A DNA stretch of 64,000 nt from Brachycybe producta (GCA_036925085.1 JAUPFP010000002.1:12742100-12806099), one strand, 5' to 3'; counted from the stretch's first letter, positions 1 to 13,300 are shown. Translations and numbers: made by a program. Notes: generated by a model from the sequence alone, not told the origin.

Positions 1-135
1 AGAGAGAAAAGTGGGAGGGGTGAGGAGAAAAGGTTGGAAAGTGTAGAAAGGGAGAGAGAGAAAAGTGGGAGGGGTGAGGAGAAAAGGTTGGAAAGTGTAG
101 AAAGGGAGAGAGAGAGAGAGAGAGAGAGAAAAGTG
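1..135. repeat. Purine-rich tandem repeat and GA microsatellite
   Basis: Two copies of a roughly 54-bp G/A unit (core GTGGGAGGGGTGAGGAG) are followed by an uninterrupted GA run and a third partial unit. The matching CT run lies at 281-299. The strand is almost purely purine. No coding sequence is seen. Confidence 0.85.
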
Positions 136-341
136 GGAGGGGGTGACTGAAATTGAAATGAAAGAAGTAAAAAAAGGAAAAAACGTCGCGCATGCGCACA
201 ATTGCCTGTGAATTTTGCTCCCGTCATTTATGACGGGTTACCCCACTAGTATTATAATAAAATTCACTCAAATTTCCCTCCCTCTCTCTCTCTCTCTCTT
301 CAAACCTATATCTTATTTTTCTTGAAACTTCTTATTTTAAC

Positions 342-1137
342 TAAGAGCTCGGATTTGTATGCAATATCAAAAGCAAATGTTTCTCAACTTATGGCTCAAG
401 AGCCAATTTTCCAGTAATAATTTCCCGTTTAAATCAAGCAACAATTATGGGGGTTTTTTTAGAGATGGGACATTCGAATTCCCGCGAATCTTTAAAAATA
501 TTCGAGATTCGATTAAAACTAGAATCTTCGCCGCTTTTTTCGTCTTTCGAATCCTAACCTTAAAAAAACTGTTAAAAACTTTGCTTAAAATTAGTTTTAA
601 CTCCATTGACGTCCAATGAGAAGCGTTCATTAATAAATAAAAAAAACCGGAGACCCTGAGTGCCGCCACACTTTTTTTATTATTACTTATTTAATATTAT
701 TAAAAAAATATTGAAATTGTTGTTGGGTTTATCTCAATGGGGTTTTTATATTTTCTAGTTTTGACAATGCATTTTCTATGTTGCGCTTGGACTCTTATCC
801 CTCTGCTATAGGCCTTTATGGCTGCTTGCAGAGTAATTTTTCAAATCAAATCAAAACATTTATTTGTATCTTTTTAATGAATAATATAGGATTTTTATAT
901 GAAGGACTCGAGAACCTTTTAGGATTCGTCCCACCTCTAGTTTTTTTTTCAATCAAAAACACTGTTTAGAGGCTAGAATTAGGCTATAGCTGCTAACCAG
1001 CCTTGTTGACTAGAAGAAAAAAAAGCATAATTGCAGTTGCACTTAATGATGATGATTAACTTCATAATTGGTACTTGGGGGCCACACAAATTGAGGAACA
1101 CGTCATGTTTTAATATTGCATAAAAATCCGAGCTCTA
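342..1137. mobile_element. hAT-type non-autonomous element, copy 1 (interrupted by another element)
   Basis: The left end begins TAAGAGCTCGGATTT and the right end finishes AAATCCGAGCTCTA, forming terminal inverted repeats. Flanking 8-mers are ATTTTAAC (334-341) and ATTATAAC (1138-1145), a 7 of 8 match that fits an aged 8-bp target duplication. Two further copies lie at 2683-2998 and 3636-3961. Compared with them this copy is about 480 bp too long because of a nested element at 461-939. No transposase reading frame is present. Confidence 0.85.
461..939. mobile_element. Nested hAT-type element (TTCGAAT-rich family), copy 1
   Basis: The element starts AGAGATGGGACATTCGAAT and ends AGGATTCGTCCCACCTCTA, so its ends are inverted copies of each other. 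GTTTTTTT directly repeated at 453-460 and 940-947 is an 8-bp target duplication, although low complexity makes it less decisive. Related copies lie at 49578-49994 and 50329-50677. It is inserted inside the older hAT-type copy at 342-1137. No protein is encoded. Confidence 0.8.
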
Positions 1138-1776
1138 ATTATAACCGAGTTTATTAGGATTATTCTGTATAGTAGAATGTCAATTATCGGAACTAATGTC
1201 GGGCATGACCACATTCCTGATAATAAGTTAATATAATCGAACTCCCATTAAAAAAGTGGAGAAAAGTAAGAAAAACACCGTTTGAAAAGAAAAATATTTT
1301 AATTTCAATAAGAATAAGTTTAAAAAAAAATTGGTTCCGATAATCGACGGTTCCAATAACCGATGTCCAGAGATAACCGACGTTCTCTGCTCTGTAGTAG
1401 AAAATCTAGCTATCAATCTCAGGAATGAGTTGGCCACTTCTTTGCGGCTTCTGGGCCACATTGAGCCCTACGGAGAACCCTTTCTAACGATTTTTAAAGT
1501 ATTGAGATTTTTTTTTTTTTAGATTTCCAGCAATTTCTTTCTAAAAAAATATCCAACGATTTCATCCAATATTTGTTCTTTTTAAATTTTTTTTTGAGTT
1601 TCGGCCTTTTGGGTCAAATTGGGGACCTCTTTTCTTTGTACAGTGTTTAAATTCTTTAAAGATTTTTGGCCATTTTTTTTTAATAAAAATCCGATTTCCA
1701 CATTTTTTCGAAAATTTAAAAATTCTTGAATTTTTGCCCTTTTTTGTTAAAAACAAATCTTTTTGAGACCCCTGTG

Positions 1777-2200
1777 GGGGTCAGGGTAAAAAGATGAACG
1801 AATGAACGGGATGAACATTGGGGTAACTCTAAAACCCGACACAGAATGCATATAGAATTAGATGAACACTATATTTTAATTAATGAACACACATTTTTAA
1901 GGGATGAACAGAGAGAAATAAAAGGATAAACATGGTTTTAAGGAGGATGAACATGGTTTTAGGGGGGATGAACATGGTTTTAGTTTAGGTTAGGTAACCG
2001 AACCTAACCTAAACCAAACCGAACCAAACCTAACCCCATAAAACCATGTTCATCCCCCTTAAACCTATGTTCAGCCCTTAAAAATGTGTATTCATTAATT
2101 AAAATAGTGTTCATCTAATTCTATATGCATTCTGTGTCGGGTTTTAGAGTTACCCCAATGTTCCTCCCGTTCATTCGTTCATCTTTTTATCCTGACCCCT
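1777..2200. mobile_element. Long foldback element (GATGAACA family)
   Basis: The sequence from about 1778 to 1990 is repeated in reverse complement from about 2030 to 2199, beginning GGGTCAGGGT and ending ATCCTGACCCC. Both arms carry the GAATGCATATAGAATTAGA block and repeated GATGAACATGG units. The centre is the pyrimidine/purine mirror TTAGGTTAGGTAACCGAACC. The structure is a MITE-like foldback without coding capacity; superfamily not determined. Confidence 0.8.
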
Positions 2201-2239
2201 TCTGTGGTCCCTGTTCAGCCCGATACTGAGCTCTTTTAA

Positions 2240-2560
2240 TGCGGTCGCCAACCTTTCGGACCTCACGGATTCCACTAAATTCATAATTTTAAATCCCGCG
2301 GACCACTAGTATGATATTTTTTTAAAAAAGATAAATACATTTGTCAAATAATGATCAAAGAACTTCCATTTTATTAATATGAAAGGCACCTATTTAATAT
2401 ATATAAGGCTAAAATTGTCATTCAGAATCTAAGAATTTCTTAGAATATTTTTTTGGTTTTATTATTAATAAAACAAAAAACAAAAAAAAAAGCAAATAAT
2501 GTCCAGATTTTTCTGCGGACCACCAAAATGTTCTCGCGGACCACTGGTTGGCGACCGCTG
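2240..2560. mobile_element. hAT-like non-autonomous element (GCGGTCGCCAACC termini)
   Basis: The left end GCGGTCGCCAACC is inverted at the right end as GGTTGGCGACCGC, with internal CGCGGACCACT motifs near both ends. Such 'GGTCGCCAACC / GCGGACCAC' ends are typical of short hAT elements in animals. Flanks TCTTTTAA and TGTTTTAG are a 6 of 8 match, too weak to prove the duplication. Confidence 0.65.
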
Positions 2561-2682
2561 TTTTAGAGTGTTTAATTTTTTTCTCTCCATTTTTTTTTAA
2601 AATTACTGGAATTGGAATTTCAGAAAATAGATTCTCTGACATTTCCAAGCTGACATTCCATCAGCTGACAATTTCTGATTAG

Positions 2683-2998
2683 TAGGGCTCGGATTTTTAT
2701 GCAATATCAAGCATATGTTTCTCAATTTGTGGCCCAAGTGCCAATTGTGAAGTAACCATCATCCTCATTAGACCAAATGCAATTGTATTTTTCTAATAAA
2801 AAAGGATGGTTAGAGGCTAGATGTCTGGTTACTACCAATTAGTAGCTAATGAATTTCAGCCTCTAACCAGTGTTTTTTTTTATTAAAAAAAAAACAATTG
2901 TTGGATGAACGAAATGGAGGAATGTAACTTCACAATTGGCTCTAGGGCCACAAGATTGAGAAACGTTTGCTTGATATTGCATAAAAATCCGAGCCCTA
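2683..2998. mobile_element. hAT-type non-autonomous element, copy 2
   Basis: Terminal inverted repeats TAGGGCTCGGATTTTTATG and ATAAAAATCCGAGCCCTA flank about 316 bp. The 8-bp target duplication CTGATTAG is exact (2675-2682 and 2999-3006), which identifies the insertion as hAT-type. The interior contains a second inverted pair around TTAGAGGCTAG and CAGCCTCTAACCAG. No open reading frame of note. Confidence 0.93.
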
Positions 2999-3635
2999 CT
3001 GATTAGCTATTTTTTCTTCAATATAAATGTATAATGTTGTTATGATCAATGGTCTTGATTGACACAATCATCAAAAACCACAACATGTTAATCAAACGTT
3101 GGAAAATATGGCCATAGATATATAGATGATTACGATGATAAAATGGCCACAACAAAAAAAGGAGGCGGAGGATAAGAAAAAAAAAAGGGGATGATCCTCT
3201 TCCTGTCATCATCATCATCATTTTGATCGTCAGATTTACTCAAAACAATCTTTCTGCAAATGTCAAGAAATTTACTGTGGAATTTTAAGAAAAAACCTGC
3301 CCCCCCTCGCCCCCCCCCCCCCCTTTATCCATTTGGCCATTATCGTGAAAAATCAAATTATCAGGAAAAAAAAAAAACCATCCATATGACGTCACATACT
3401 ATTTTATTAATTAAAAAGCAAGTTTTTAAAAAAAATTAATCACTAAACATCTTAAAATTTAACTTTATTTAGATTCAGATTTTGTTTGAATCTAATTAAT
3501 TTTAATTATTTGAATGAAACTATGTGATTTTTATTTTGCAATCACTTTCAACAAATAGAAAATTTCATTAGAAACTTATTTGTCAAACTGTCATAAAATG
3601 TTTATTTTGAAAGATCTTGAAAAAAGCATTATCAC

Positions 3636-3961
3636 TAGGGCTCGGATTTTGTTGAAATATCAACCAGAATGTTTCTCAATGTGTGGCCCAAGTGCCAATT
3701 GTGAAGTAACAGTCTCGTTTAGTTAATAAAAACAAACAATTGTTCTTTCTAATTAAAAAAAAATAGTTAGAGGCTAGAACTCTAGTTGACAACTGATAGT
3801 CACCCGACATCTAGCCTCTCTAACCAGCCTTTTCTGATTAGAAAAAAAGTATAATTTCAGTTTGCTCTAATAATGATGATTGATTGATTCCTTCACCATT
3901 GGCACTTGGGCCACAAATTGAGAAACATTCCGGTTGATATTGCATCAAAATCCGAGCCCTA
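3636..3961. mobile_element. hAT-type non-autonomous element, copy 3
   Basis: The ends TAGGGCTCGGATTTT and AAAATCCGAGCCCTA are inverted copies, and the exact 8-bp target duplication ATTATCAC is at 3628-3635 and 3962-3969. It is the same family as 2683-2998, with the shared block GTGGCCCAAGTGCCAATTG next to the left end and its inverse near the right end. Confidence 0.93.
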
Positions 3962-3969
3962 ATTATCAC

Positions 3970-5039
3970 CAACTATTCTAGTTTCTAAAACAAAGAATTC
4001 TTTTTCTCCTGAAAAGTTTGTTTTCCTGTTTCTCCTGAAAAATGTTCGCTTGAAAAATATAACTTTTCAGAAAATAATAGCCTCACTGCAGTGGCGCCAT
4101 CCGGAGGGACAAAAACAAACTAAATATTTATAAAACCACCTTTTAATGAAGATCTGAAATTAAAGTTTGACATTTTGATGGTTGGTTTCAGTCAATGTAC
4201 ACAATCTGTAGCCCATTTTTTTTTGGTTATTCCACCCACCTGTCCCCCTCTTAACTCAATTAGAAGTTATTCCTTCAACCCACCCCCTCCCCCTTCCAAA
4301 CACATACTTCACCCCTCATCAAATAACCCTCCCCTTCCCCTTCTCACCCCCTTTCAGTCAATATTCAATAGACTTATAATATATTTTCTATAAGCTCGCC
4401 ACGGGATCACCATCATCATCAAGAAAGAGAACCAAAATGGGCCACAAATAATATAATATTTTTTTTTAAAAAAATCTAGAACCAATCAACAACCCACCCA
4501 CACCTCCAACTGTGTTAAAGGGGGGTCATGAATGTGAAAATAGTAGGCCCTATGGGTCCAATTCGTATATCAACCCCCTTTTTAAAGCATCCTCTCTCTC
4601 TCATTATTATTATAATCATCATTATTCCAAATTATCAAATCGAATATATGAAGAAGAATTTTCTTAGAAATTTATTTCATCTTCTGACCGATTGTCAGAA
4701 TTGTAATTTTTCGCTTTAATGTAATAATTTTTGTTTATTTGTAGATTTTTTCTTTAGAATTTATTATTAAATGAAAGTCCATCAATAATGAACAATAACA
4801 AAAATATAACAATAAACTTATAATAAGAAATTCGGTTTCTAAAATGAACCTCTTATTGTAACAACAACAACCCTGACATTTTTAAAACAAAATTAAGGAG
4901 AAAGTTTGGGGGGAGGGGGTACACTGCCCCCCCCCCTAAAAATAGAGACCTACTTTTTCATTCAATTTATTTATGAAGTTAATTCAAAAATACACTTTAT
5001 GAAAACCTGATTTTATAACTTTTTATTATTCTTGTCTTA
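3970..5039. other. Intergenic, no gene seen
   Basis: This stretch is AT-rich with scattered C runs (for example around 4260-4350 and 4926-4938). Short open frames here lack splice signals, codon bias and recognisable domains. I see nothing that supports a gene. Confidence 0.6.
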
Positions 5040-5340
5040 ATCAGAAGAAGAAAATATGACAAAAGAAAGACTAGAAAGAGCAACTTTAATCAGTTTTAAT
5101 GATATTTTCAATGTTGATATATCTTTCAAAATAAAACTTTTTTTTTTAATTAAATAAAATAAAATAAATAAAAATATCGTCCGCATAAAGTTGTCATTTT
5201 CAAACTAACATAAGAAAGCTTATTTTGAAAGATATATCAACAGGAAAATATAGTGATTGAGCTACCCTTCTAGTCTCTAGAACATTTTTGAAGTTTCTCT
5301 TTATTTTGAACTCCTGAAATACAGAATAAATCAAAGTTAG
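5040..5340. mobile_element. Intronic-hairpin family, intergenic copy
   Basis: Left arm blocks (CTAGAAAGAG, TTGATATATCTTTCAAAATAA) recur inverted in the right arm (TTATTTTGAAAGATATATCAA, GATTGAGCTACCCTTCTAG), separated by a simple AT spacer. It ends with the CCTGAAATACAGAATAA motif shared by the other copies. This is one of about 19 copies in the window, most of the others being inside introns. Confidence 0.8.
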
Positions 5341-6331
5341 AATCAAAACAGAATAAACATCACTTTATAATTTATGCATATTTTTTTCATGTTTTTCTTG
5401 AAAAATCACAAATTTACCTAAAGTTTTCCGTAGATTCTGAATTTCCAATGCACACGGCAATAAGTTGCCAATAACCATCTTATAGAGGAGCCCTAGAAAG
5501 AGGCTATTATGACGTTTCATAAAAACCAGAGCCTCCTATAACTTCTATTGGAGGCTATTGTAAAAACAGGCCGAATTGCAAATAAAAGATAACAGCAGGA
5601 CGTCATCTACAAAGAGCGCTATTAGAAACAACGCAACGAGCTTAAAAAAATAACCGCATATATACAATGGCGCTACTAACACTATACAAGCGTGTATTAC
5701 CCCCCATCATAACACGACGACAGTCTTAAAACCTACTCTTTGATTTAAGTAGAGTACGTATATGGCTGTCATTCGTTAAATCAACAGAAACTGAACGCCA
5801 TGTTAGTTAACCCTAAATCACACACATTCATACAATATAAACTCCGCCCTATGCTTCAATTTGAGTGCATTTTCAAAGGAGACCATGTCCTATAACTGGA
5901 ATCTTCGTCCATATTTCATGTTTTATCAAATTCGTAATTACTGAATACAAATAATACAAAAGTAATAAAAAAAATTACGAACCGTGTTTATACTAAATAC
6001 GTACGGAACTGCTGACAGCTGACGAAACGCCAGCAGTGACCTAAACAAAAACGCGTCTAAAACCATTGCCCCCCCCCATTAACTACTATTGGCGGCCAAA
6101 GAGCGCGAAAACAAAAACGGGCCGATAACAGAAAACCTTAAAAAACTACCGAAATTATTATAAAAACACACGCAAAACGTTCTAACACGAAAATAAAATG
6201 TCTGATAGTCAACAAATGACGTGAAAGAGAAACTGTCGATGAAAAACAAGTTTATAAAAGCAGAAAGAAATCGAAACGCAAACAAAACACATGACGGGCG
6301 GCCATCTTTGAAAACAGAGAGGGCGGAGCCA

Positions 6332-6528
6332 AAGGAGCGTCCACACCTAATGAACGAACGTGACATCGAAAACTAACAAATACAGTGTGGACGTCTAGAC
6401 GAAAAACAAACATCACAAACAACGATGTGTCACTTGTCCGTACGGCTAAGAAAAAAATGTGTTCGTTCGTGTTCTTTTGTTTTTTGTGCTCGTTTGCGCA
6501 AGTTCGTTAGGTGTGGACACGCCTTAAG
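6332..6528. mobile_element. Terminal-inverted-repeat element (GTCCACACCTAA termini)
   Basis: GGAGCGTCCACACCTAATGAAC at the left is matched in reverse complement by GTTAGGTGTGGACACGCC at the right, about 197 bp apart. The sequence on the left flank (5340-6331) contains only AT-rich unassigned DNA with scattered short inverted motifs, and a 96-codon minus-strand open frame that shows no homology I recognise. Confidence 0.6.
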
Positions 6529-6564
6529 ACATCATGTGAACAAAAAGCGCGGGGAAACCAATTT

Positions 6565-6586
6565 GGGGGGGGGGGGGGGGGGGGGG
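6565..6586 (+). repeat. 22-nt guanine homopolymer
   Basis: An uninterrupted run of 22 G follows CAATTT. A run of this length can form G-quadruplex DNA and is prone to polymerase slippage, so the exact length in the assembly is doubtful. Confidence 0.85.
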
Positions 6587-6604
6587 TGATTATGTTATAG
6601 GTTA

Positions 6605-6960
6605 GAACAAGCATGTCAAACTCGCGGCCCCCGGGCCGCATGCGGCCCATAACGAATATATTTGCGGCCCAGCCAATATAACGGCATGGAACAAAAGTTT
6701 TAATAAACATTTCGTAGCTTATTTTTTAAACTACTTTTTCTCACCTTTGAAATATATTATAATTCTCATTTTGTGCTGCCGTTATTACATTTCTAAATTA
6801 ACAATCTATTGTCTTTTATAAACTACATTATGAAATAAACCTACGTTTCTATAAAAATTGAAGTTTTTTTTTGTTTGTGGCCCACATAAACTTAGACCTA
6901 ACACAGGCCAAATAAACAATTATTTGGCCCGTGTTAGCCTTTGAGTTTGATTGGGCTAGA
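6605..6960. mobile_element. hAT-like non-autonomous element (TCAAACTCGCGGCCC)
   Basis: The left end GCATGTCAAACTCGCGGCCC is followed by CGGGCCGCATGCGGCCC. The right end carries GGCCCGTGTTAGCC and GAGTTTGATTGGGC, partly inverted. 'TCAAACTC...GGCC' ends are a familiar hAT MITE signature, but no clean target duplication was found. Partial hairpin-family sequence follows at about 7018-7110. Confidence 0.5.
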
Positions 6961-7305
6961 AGTTTAGGTACCCAGCTTTTTAGAAGCAACTTTTAAAAAT
7001 AATTCAAAGTTTATTTGAAACTAGAAAAGTAAAGGAATTAAAATGAAAGTGTTTTCATATCGGTATCTTTTTCTATAAAATGTTTTCTAAACAACTGAGT
7101 ATCTAAAAGGAGATTTGTGCGTTTAAAATACAGTAAATAATTCTACTGGTTACAATTTAAAATATTTACTTGAATGATTCATCAACAATGTCTAATAGTT
7201 TAAATATTCAAAATTATAAAAAGACAAAACAAATACCATAATACAAACATCTGTTTGTACTTTGTTAAAAGGAAAAGTTAAACCAACTGAAAATGATCTT
7301 ACGAC

Positions 7306-10300
7306 TTACATTCTGTCCCTCTTCGTGTTCGTATTCGAAGATGGAGAGTGCTGAAACAGTTTACAAATGCCGGCGTCCTGTATGTCGCCATCCAGAATTC
7401 CAGTCTGAGAATTTCTGTATGGTCGAAAGACGGACGGTAGGTCCTTGATATAAACCTCGTTACGAAACATCTCACCGACATTTTTCTATAGTAAATAATA
7501 AAAGAAATCCTATCGTTTGATGCTTTGCCTCAAATCGAAATAGACTTACACCCATGACACCAGAGATGAGACCTCGAAACACTTCTTTCTTCCGCTTTTC
7601 TGATTGCTGTTTACTTCTGGTTTCGCTCAAAAGCATATCGTCAAATCTCTTAAAAACGATACCCAAATGCTTAAAATTGAGCTCAAACAAATCGATTGAA
7701 ACAACAAACCTCCACGCGTTTAGTCGTGACATCAGGAATTTGAAGCAAAATGTTGCTAATACTAGAGTACAACTGACGAATCACCTCGTACGAATGCAAC
7801 GCGAGGACAGCCAGAACACTCGAATTGGATTCGTGCTGTCCGTGTCGCTGAAGTCCCATTAGAACACAAGTGAAAATATGATGTGCTTCGGACTCTCCTA
7901 ACATTTGTTCAACAGCCAACTGAACATAATCGAAAACTAGAGTCTTAAAATCCAATAACACATGAAAGGGAATAGTGATGTGGAAACCTGTTTGATAGCT
8001 GGAAGGCAAATTAAAGTCGCACGTAAGCTTGCCGTGCTGTCGTTCCACGAGAGTGCAGAAAACAATGTCAGAAGAACGGAAGGAAAGAGACTCTGAAAAC
8101 GAAACAAATCACGAATATTAAAAAAGAAACGCAATGAACAACAACAATTGAAGCTAACCCTTGTTCGTATCACGAGCTGTCCCATCTCTCCTAGACCATC
8201 ACTCTGAGAAGCTGATGGAAAATCCTCTTCCATTAAATCTCCTCCACTGTCGGCTAGCGTATAACCTTTCTTAAACTGAAGCACTTGTACTAGAAAGAAA
8301 AAAAGAGGATCGAGAACTTTTTGAATCTTCTGATTAAGAAGAGGTTTGATGCTAAAGATCACCTAACATATCGATGTATTCACGCGTTAGTAATCGCACT
8401 AACTGATCCTCGAGAATCTCTTGGGCGTCTGCGTTATCCTCAGTGCCACAAAAGTTACTCTCGTTATTCGTTTCGTCCTTCTGATCTAATACGGCCCACT
8501 TTTCACTCAATCGCTACAACAATAGCAGAAACGAAAGGCATCACGATTAAAATGTTATTTTGCTTCCAAAAGACAGAATAACCAGAGTTCGACACACTTT
8601 AAAACCACCTTAAGTTAAGAAGTTCGATAAACCCATTTTTTCATTTTGTTCTAACCTTATGCATGTAAGGACAAAATTCCACTAAGAGTGGAATGACGGC
8701 CACTTCATAAAGTTCAGGCGGACAGGACATAACGTATGGCTTCACACAGATACGTTCATGAAACACAACTGGTCAAGGACAGTACTTTCAAAGAGATACG
8801 AAGAAATCATTTCAAATTCAAAAAAGGATATGGATAAAGGGACGTAACCGATAATCAGGGATGAAATCGAGAAGCGGAAACACAGTCGATGTCAGATTTT
8901 TAAGCAAATCGGTCTGGTAGTAATATTCGTGACCAAAACTGGAACCGGAGCTTCCAAGAACGTGCAAACTGTGATGACAACGTGAGTGCCTTTTGTTAAT
9001 ACCTTCTGTTTGGGCCGAAAGTGTGGAGGGAAAAGAGGGGGGAATAAATTTCTCACCTCGCTTCAAAACCAACAGATAAGAAGTTTTGCATTCGTTCTAG
9101 TGGCTGTTTTTCTTGAGAAGGAACATCGAAAGTATCGGCGGGAGAAGAAGAAGGAGCCATAGAACCTAATAAACCCAATCAAGAATCGATCAAATGAAAC
9201 GTTACGAGCGGTAAAACACTACAGCACGTGCACGACGCCACAGACAATACGTTTAGTGAAACTTCACGTTTCTAAAAACAAGGTCTCAAATTTAATTGAA
9301 GTTGCAATTGCATCTTGAATGTTGCGGCCAGATTTTAAGGTCCTTCTGGTTGCAATCTTCAAACGGGATTTTTATTGCTTGCTTGAGCCATTTAACTAAA
9401 ATTGGAACCTCAAAACTGACGCCGTCTCCTGGTGTGTACAACTCTGTAGTTGTTTCTAGGCTCTTAAAAACAGAATTCAATGAAGGATTCTACCGAACGA
9501 TGTGAAAAATACCTATAGTAATATTCTTTTCGCCACAAAACATTTCATTCGCCTTTGCGTATTCCGGAGAAAACCTTGCACTAACTTCGGGAATGAACAA
9601 CGACATGAACAATCTAAGAATAACAAAAAATAGAACAAGTGAAATGGTGAAAACGAAACAAACCATTACACTTTAAGCACCGTATTAGAAGACACATCGA
9701 TTCGAAAAGTGGAGCGACGAATTTGGTAGCTGGATTACATATAACTGGAATTTCTAACTGAGGAATATTGCGAAAAAATCCACCCTTCCTGGCAATATCC
9801 ACGTCGGTCGGCCATGTGCTACGTTTGATTGCGGCTACAATGAGGTTACAACCACCCATGAGCTGAAAAAGGAAACAATTGTTTCCTATTAGAAATTAAT
9901 TCTTAACGACCGGCTTCAACTTAACGTAAGTTTGAATTCTGACCTGAGATCTGTTTATTCCGCACACATCTTTACTGCTGGGTTCGACGGGTGGTTTATC
10001 CAATCCAATATAAGCCATGAACGCATCCACCGAAGAAAGAGTCCTAATGTAATGTATGAAGGTACATTATAAATAGTAGTCTAGCCATAACGAGCCGATT
10101 GTACGCCAATTTGCGTCTGAGGCAAGTGCCTCACTGGCTTCGCCTTAGTTACTGCTCTGATAAACAGCCATTACAAAAAAAAAGAACCAAAAGGAAGCAA
10201 AGAATGGAGTTCATCTCTGATTGTTCTGCATTTTATAACAAATTGAGCAAAAACTCGATGAAATTATTTTTCCTTCGTATATAAAATTATCGATTTTTCC

Positions 10301-13300
10301 TATGTTAAAAAAACAACCAAATTTCAATTTCTCGTTATAGTGTTTCTCTTAAAAACGCAGAATAAACAGAGTTCAAAAATCTTCTGACATCTTAAGTATT
10401 ACACACTTTTGTGTACGTAAATTGTGGAACATAGCTCCGATCGGCATCAGAATCTCCTTGAGAAACAAACTTTGCTTCTCAAAATCACCGTATTGATTGC
10501 TAAAATACAAAACAAAGCACTTGGTTACTACTTTGAAGTTTAGAGCCATAAATTTCATCAACTTAATATAGAAACCTTATCAGAATGAGCGATTCGATTA
10601 GAGTACACTTTTCCATTTGTGAAAGTTGTTCAGGGTCCGCTGTCAGAGACAGAACATGTTTGTAAATTTCGGCCGACGAAGGCTAAAAGTAACCAAAATA
10701 AAATATAAGTTTCAATAGCTAACAACTAGACGACTTAAGTGGTGGCATGTCAACGAAACAACTTACTAGTAATAAATCTGGGTATATTTTGCAGATTCTG
10801 ACTAAACATGAACATGCGTGCCTCCGTACGTTCTTAACGTTTCGACTACGAGTTCCCTTCGTCTGGCCTGGAAGTGAGAAAACAACGGCAGAAAAGATCT
10901 GAAAACAAAGAAAAACACCACCGTTCTAAATTATTTATCTCGGTGTTCATTTATTATCTAAAACTTTACTTTGTCCAAGATAGAAGACAGAAGTCTTGGA
11001 GTGTGTGGTAAGAAAACAATGAGCGCCGAAACACAGGACAATGTTGAAGATAAAATGAAAGGATCTTGTGTTCTGTGACGCAAAACCCGTTCCAATAAAC
11101 GAATTCCTTCATCCACAAGTGAACGCTTTCATGTAACATAATGAAGTTATCGTTAATATGAGAAGCGAAGGACATACACGATAAAGGTTAAGTTAAAATG
11201 ATCACTTGAGAAACGTGTGTATAATTCTGTTTGCCAATGACACTTTCGAGACATAAGGAGACTGCGTCCCATTCGATATACTCGGACGAATGCATGTCAC
11301 GTGGTTTCGCGACATCATCACCTATAAATAACAACATCAATAATAATACCAAACAACGAATCAACTCATTCCATCATATGCAAGACGCCATATATGCAAT
11401 GTTAAATAATATTTGACATTTCCATAAACTAGGTCTCGATCCTAACCGCTAATCTCTTCAAACCATGTTTTAAGCGATAACTGAAGTTACAATCGTTTTC
11501 TTGAATGGTGTGGCCAGACTTTAAGGTCTTTTGGTTGCAATATTAAAAGAGACTTTTATTTTATATAATTTTGAATTATGCTAGACCCATATTAAAGCTA
11601 GAGCCATATGAGCAACTTTAAAAACGCAAAATCGACCGTGTGCTGTGGCACGTGCAACTCTTGGGTGTCTCTAGGCTCGAAATCCATACCAGTCTCAATG
11701 GTTTTATCCAATTGATTAGAAAGCCAACGCGAAACGTAGCCAAAAGTCAAGTGAGGAGCAAAAGACGTTGCTTGGCGAAGAACATCCGTACAATTGGTGC
11801 GAATTCCTAAAAGAAAACAAGACACAAATATAAACTGCCTGACGATTACAGTTTCAGCTCGAAAGTTGACAACAATTACTGGCAAAATTAAAGTAGAAGT
11901 CTTCATCTGAATCAAAATCCAAACGCGAGAAAAGACAGCTCGGAGAGTCATTTCGAGACGGTAAACCAACCTTTTGAGTTAAAATAAGACAAAAAGCAGT
12001 GATGATGAGATATGCAGCAATTGAGTTAGATAGAAAAAGAAAACGGTACCTTGATTGATTTCATTGCGCATCCTTTAACCACTTTCTCCAGAACTTCGCC
12101 AAACGCTGCATTTTTAAAGATTTGTTCTTGACGTAACACCACGATCCAAAATACGAGCGACTGTGAAGCGAGCACCTTAGAAAGGAACGGATATAAGAGC
12201 CCAACAGAAAGTTAAAAAAACTAGCCAACAACACAATGAACAAATTCCACCCAACCTGACTGGGATGTTGCAAAAATTCTAACATCACTTCCAAATATAA
12301 AAGAAAATTATGTGGACATTCGATGCCACCCACATTGCCCTAAAGAACAAAATATAAATAAGCTCTCTTAATACACTCGGAAGTTAGCAAATAAATTAAT
12401 ACAAAAAGCAATCAGTACCAAACAAGAACAAAATAAGTTGCCAATGGAAACCAGCACCAAACAGATGCGTTTCAGAAAGTTGTAATTCTGTTCTTCGGCA
12501 GCATTTCTCCAAGCCAACCTTCAAGAATATCAGATCGAATGTATTAACTAACAATTTAAATAAACATAATTATCAAAGAAATGCAATCACCTGATCACTT
12601 TGATCATCGCCACCATCATTTCGTCGCAGAAAAAACAGATCAAAATTGGTTTCCTATCTTCTACATTTCCCTATTGTCGGACCAGATAAGAAATCTTAAA
12701 TCGGTGCATTTTAAACCGAATCTAGATTATATATATATATATATTTTTATTAAACCTTTCTGCTAGCAATTGCTAATAAACATTCGCAAGCGGCAAACTT
12801 CAGATGATCATCGCTGAGAAGAATGCAAAGCATTCGCAAAAGAACACCTTGATTTACAATCAGGTGGCAAACGGGAATCCAATCAACATATTCAGTTAAC
12901 GTCGCCAGAGTTGCAGCTACCAACTGACCGTGAATTCTGGCCAAATGTTGCTCGTTCTCAGCATGAATCACTTTCTGTACAATTAAACAACGAATAAATT
13001 TCCAAGAAATGGCCATATTCAACTGAGTTGATCGAACCATGCTGCAATAAGCTTCTGTATGTCTGATCAAACAATTTGTAAAGTAACTAAATAGTTCTGG
13101 AAGATTTGCTGTCAATTCCTGATGGATCGTTCTTCTTCTATTGCCACCAACAGTTTGCAACGAGACGAGTTCTTCCGCTAGCCTCAAGAAAACGAGCAAA
13201 ACGAGCTCCTTCTGTGAATCCTTCGAGACGAAAGAAAGATCAGAGAGGTTATCGAATTGAAATGATACGTTTTCCGATGATCTTACTCCTAGCTCCGAAA

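Noticed and set aside
6079-6366. 95-codon minus-strand open frame, Phe/Ser-rich
   Set aside because: It overlaps the end of an inverted-repeat element, has no splice signals and no recognisable domain.
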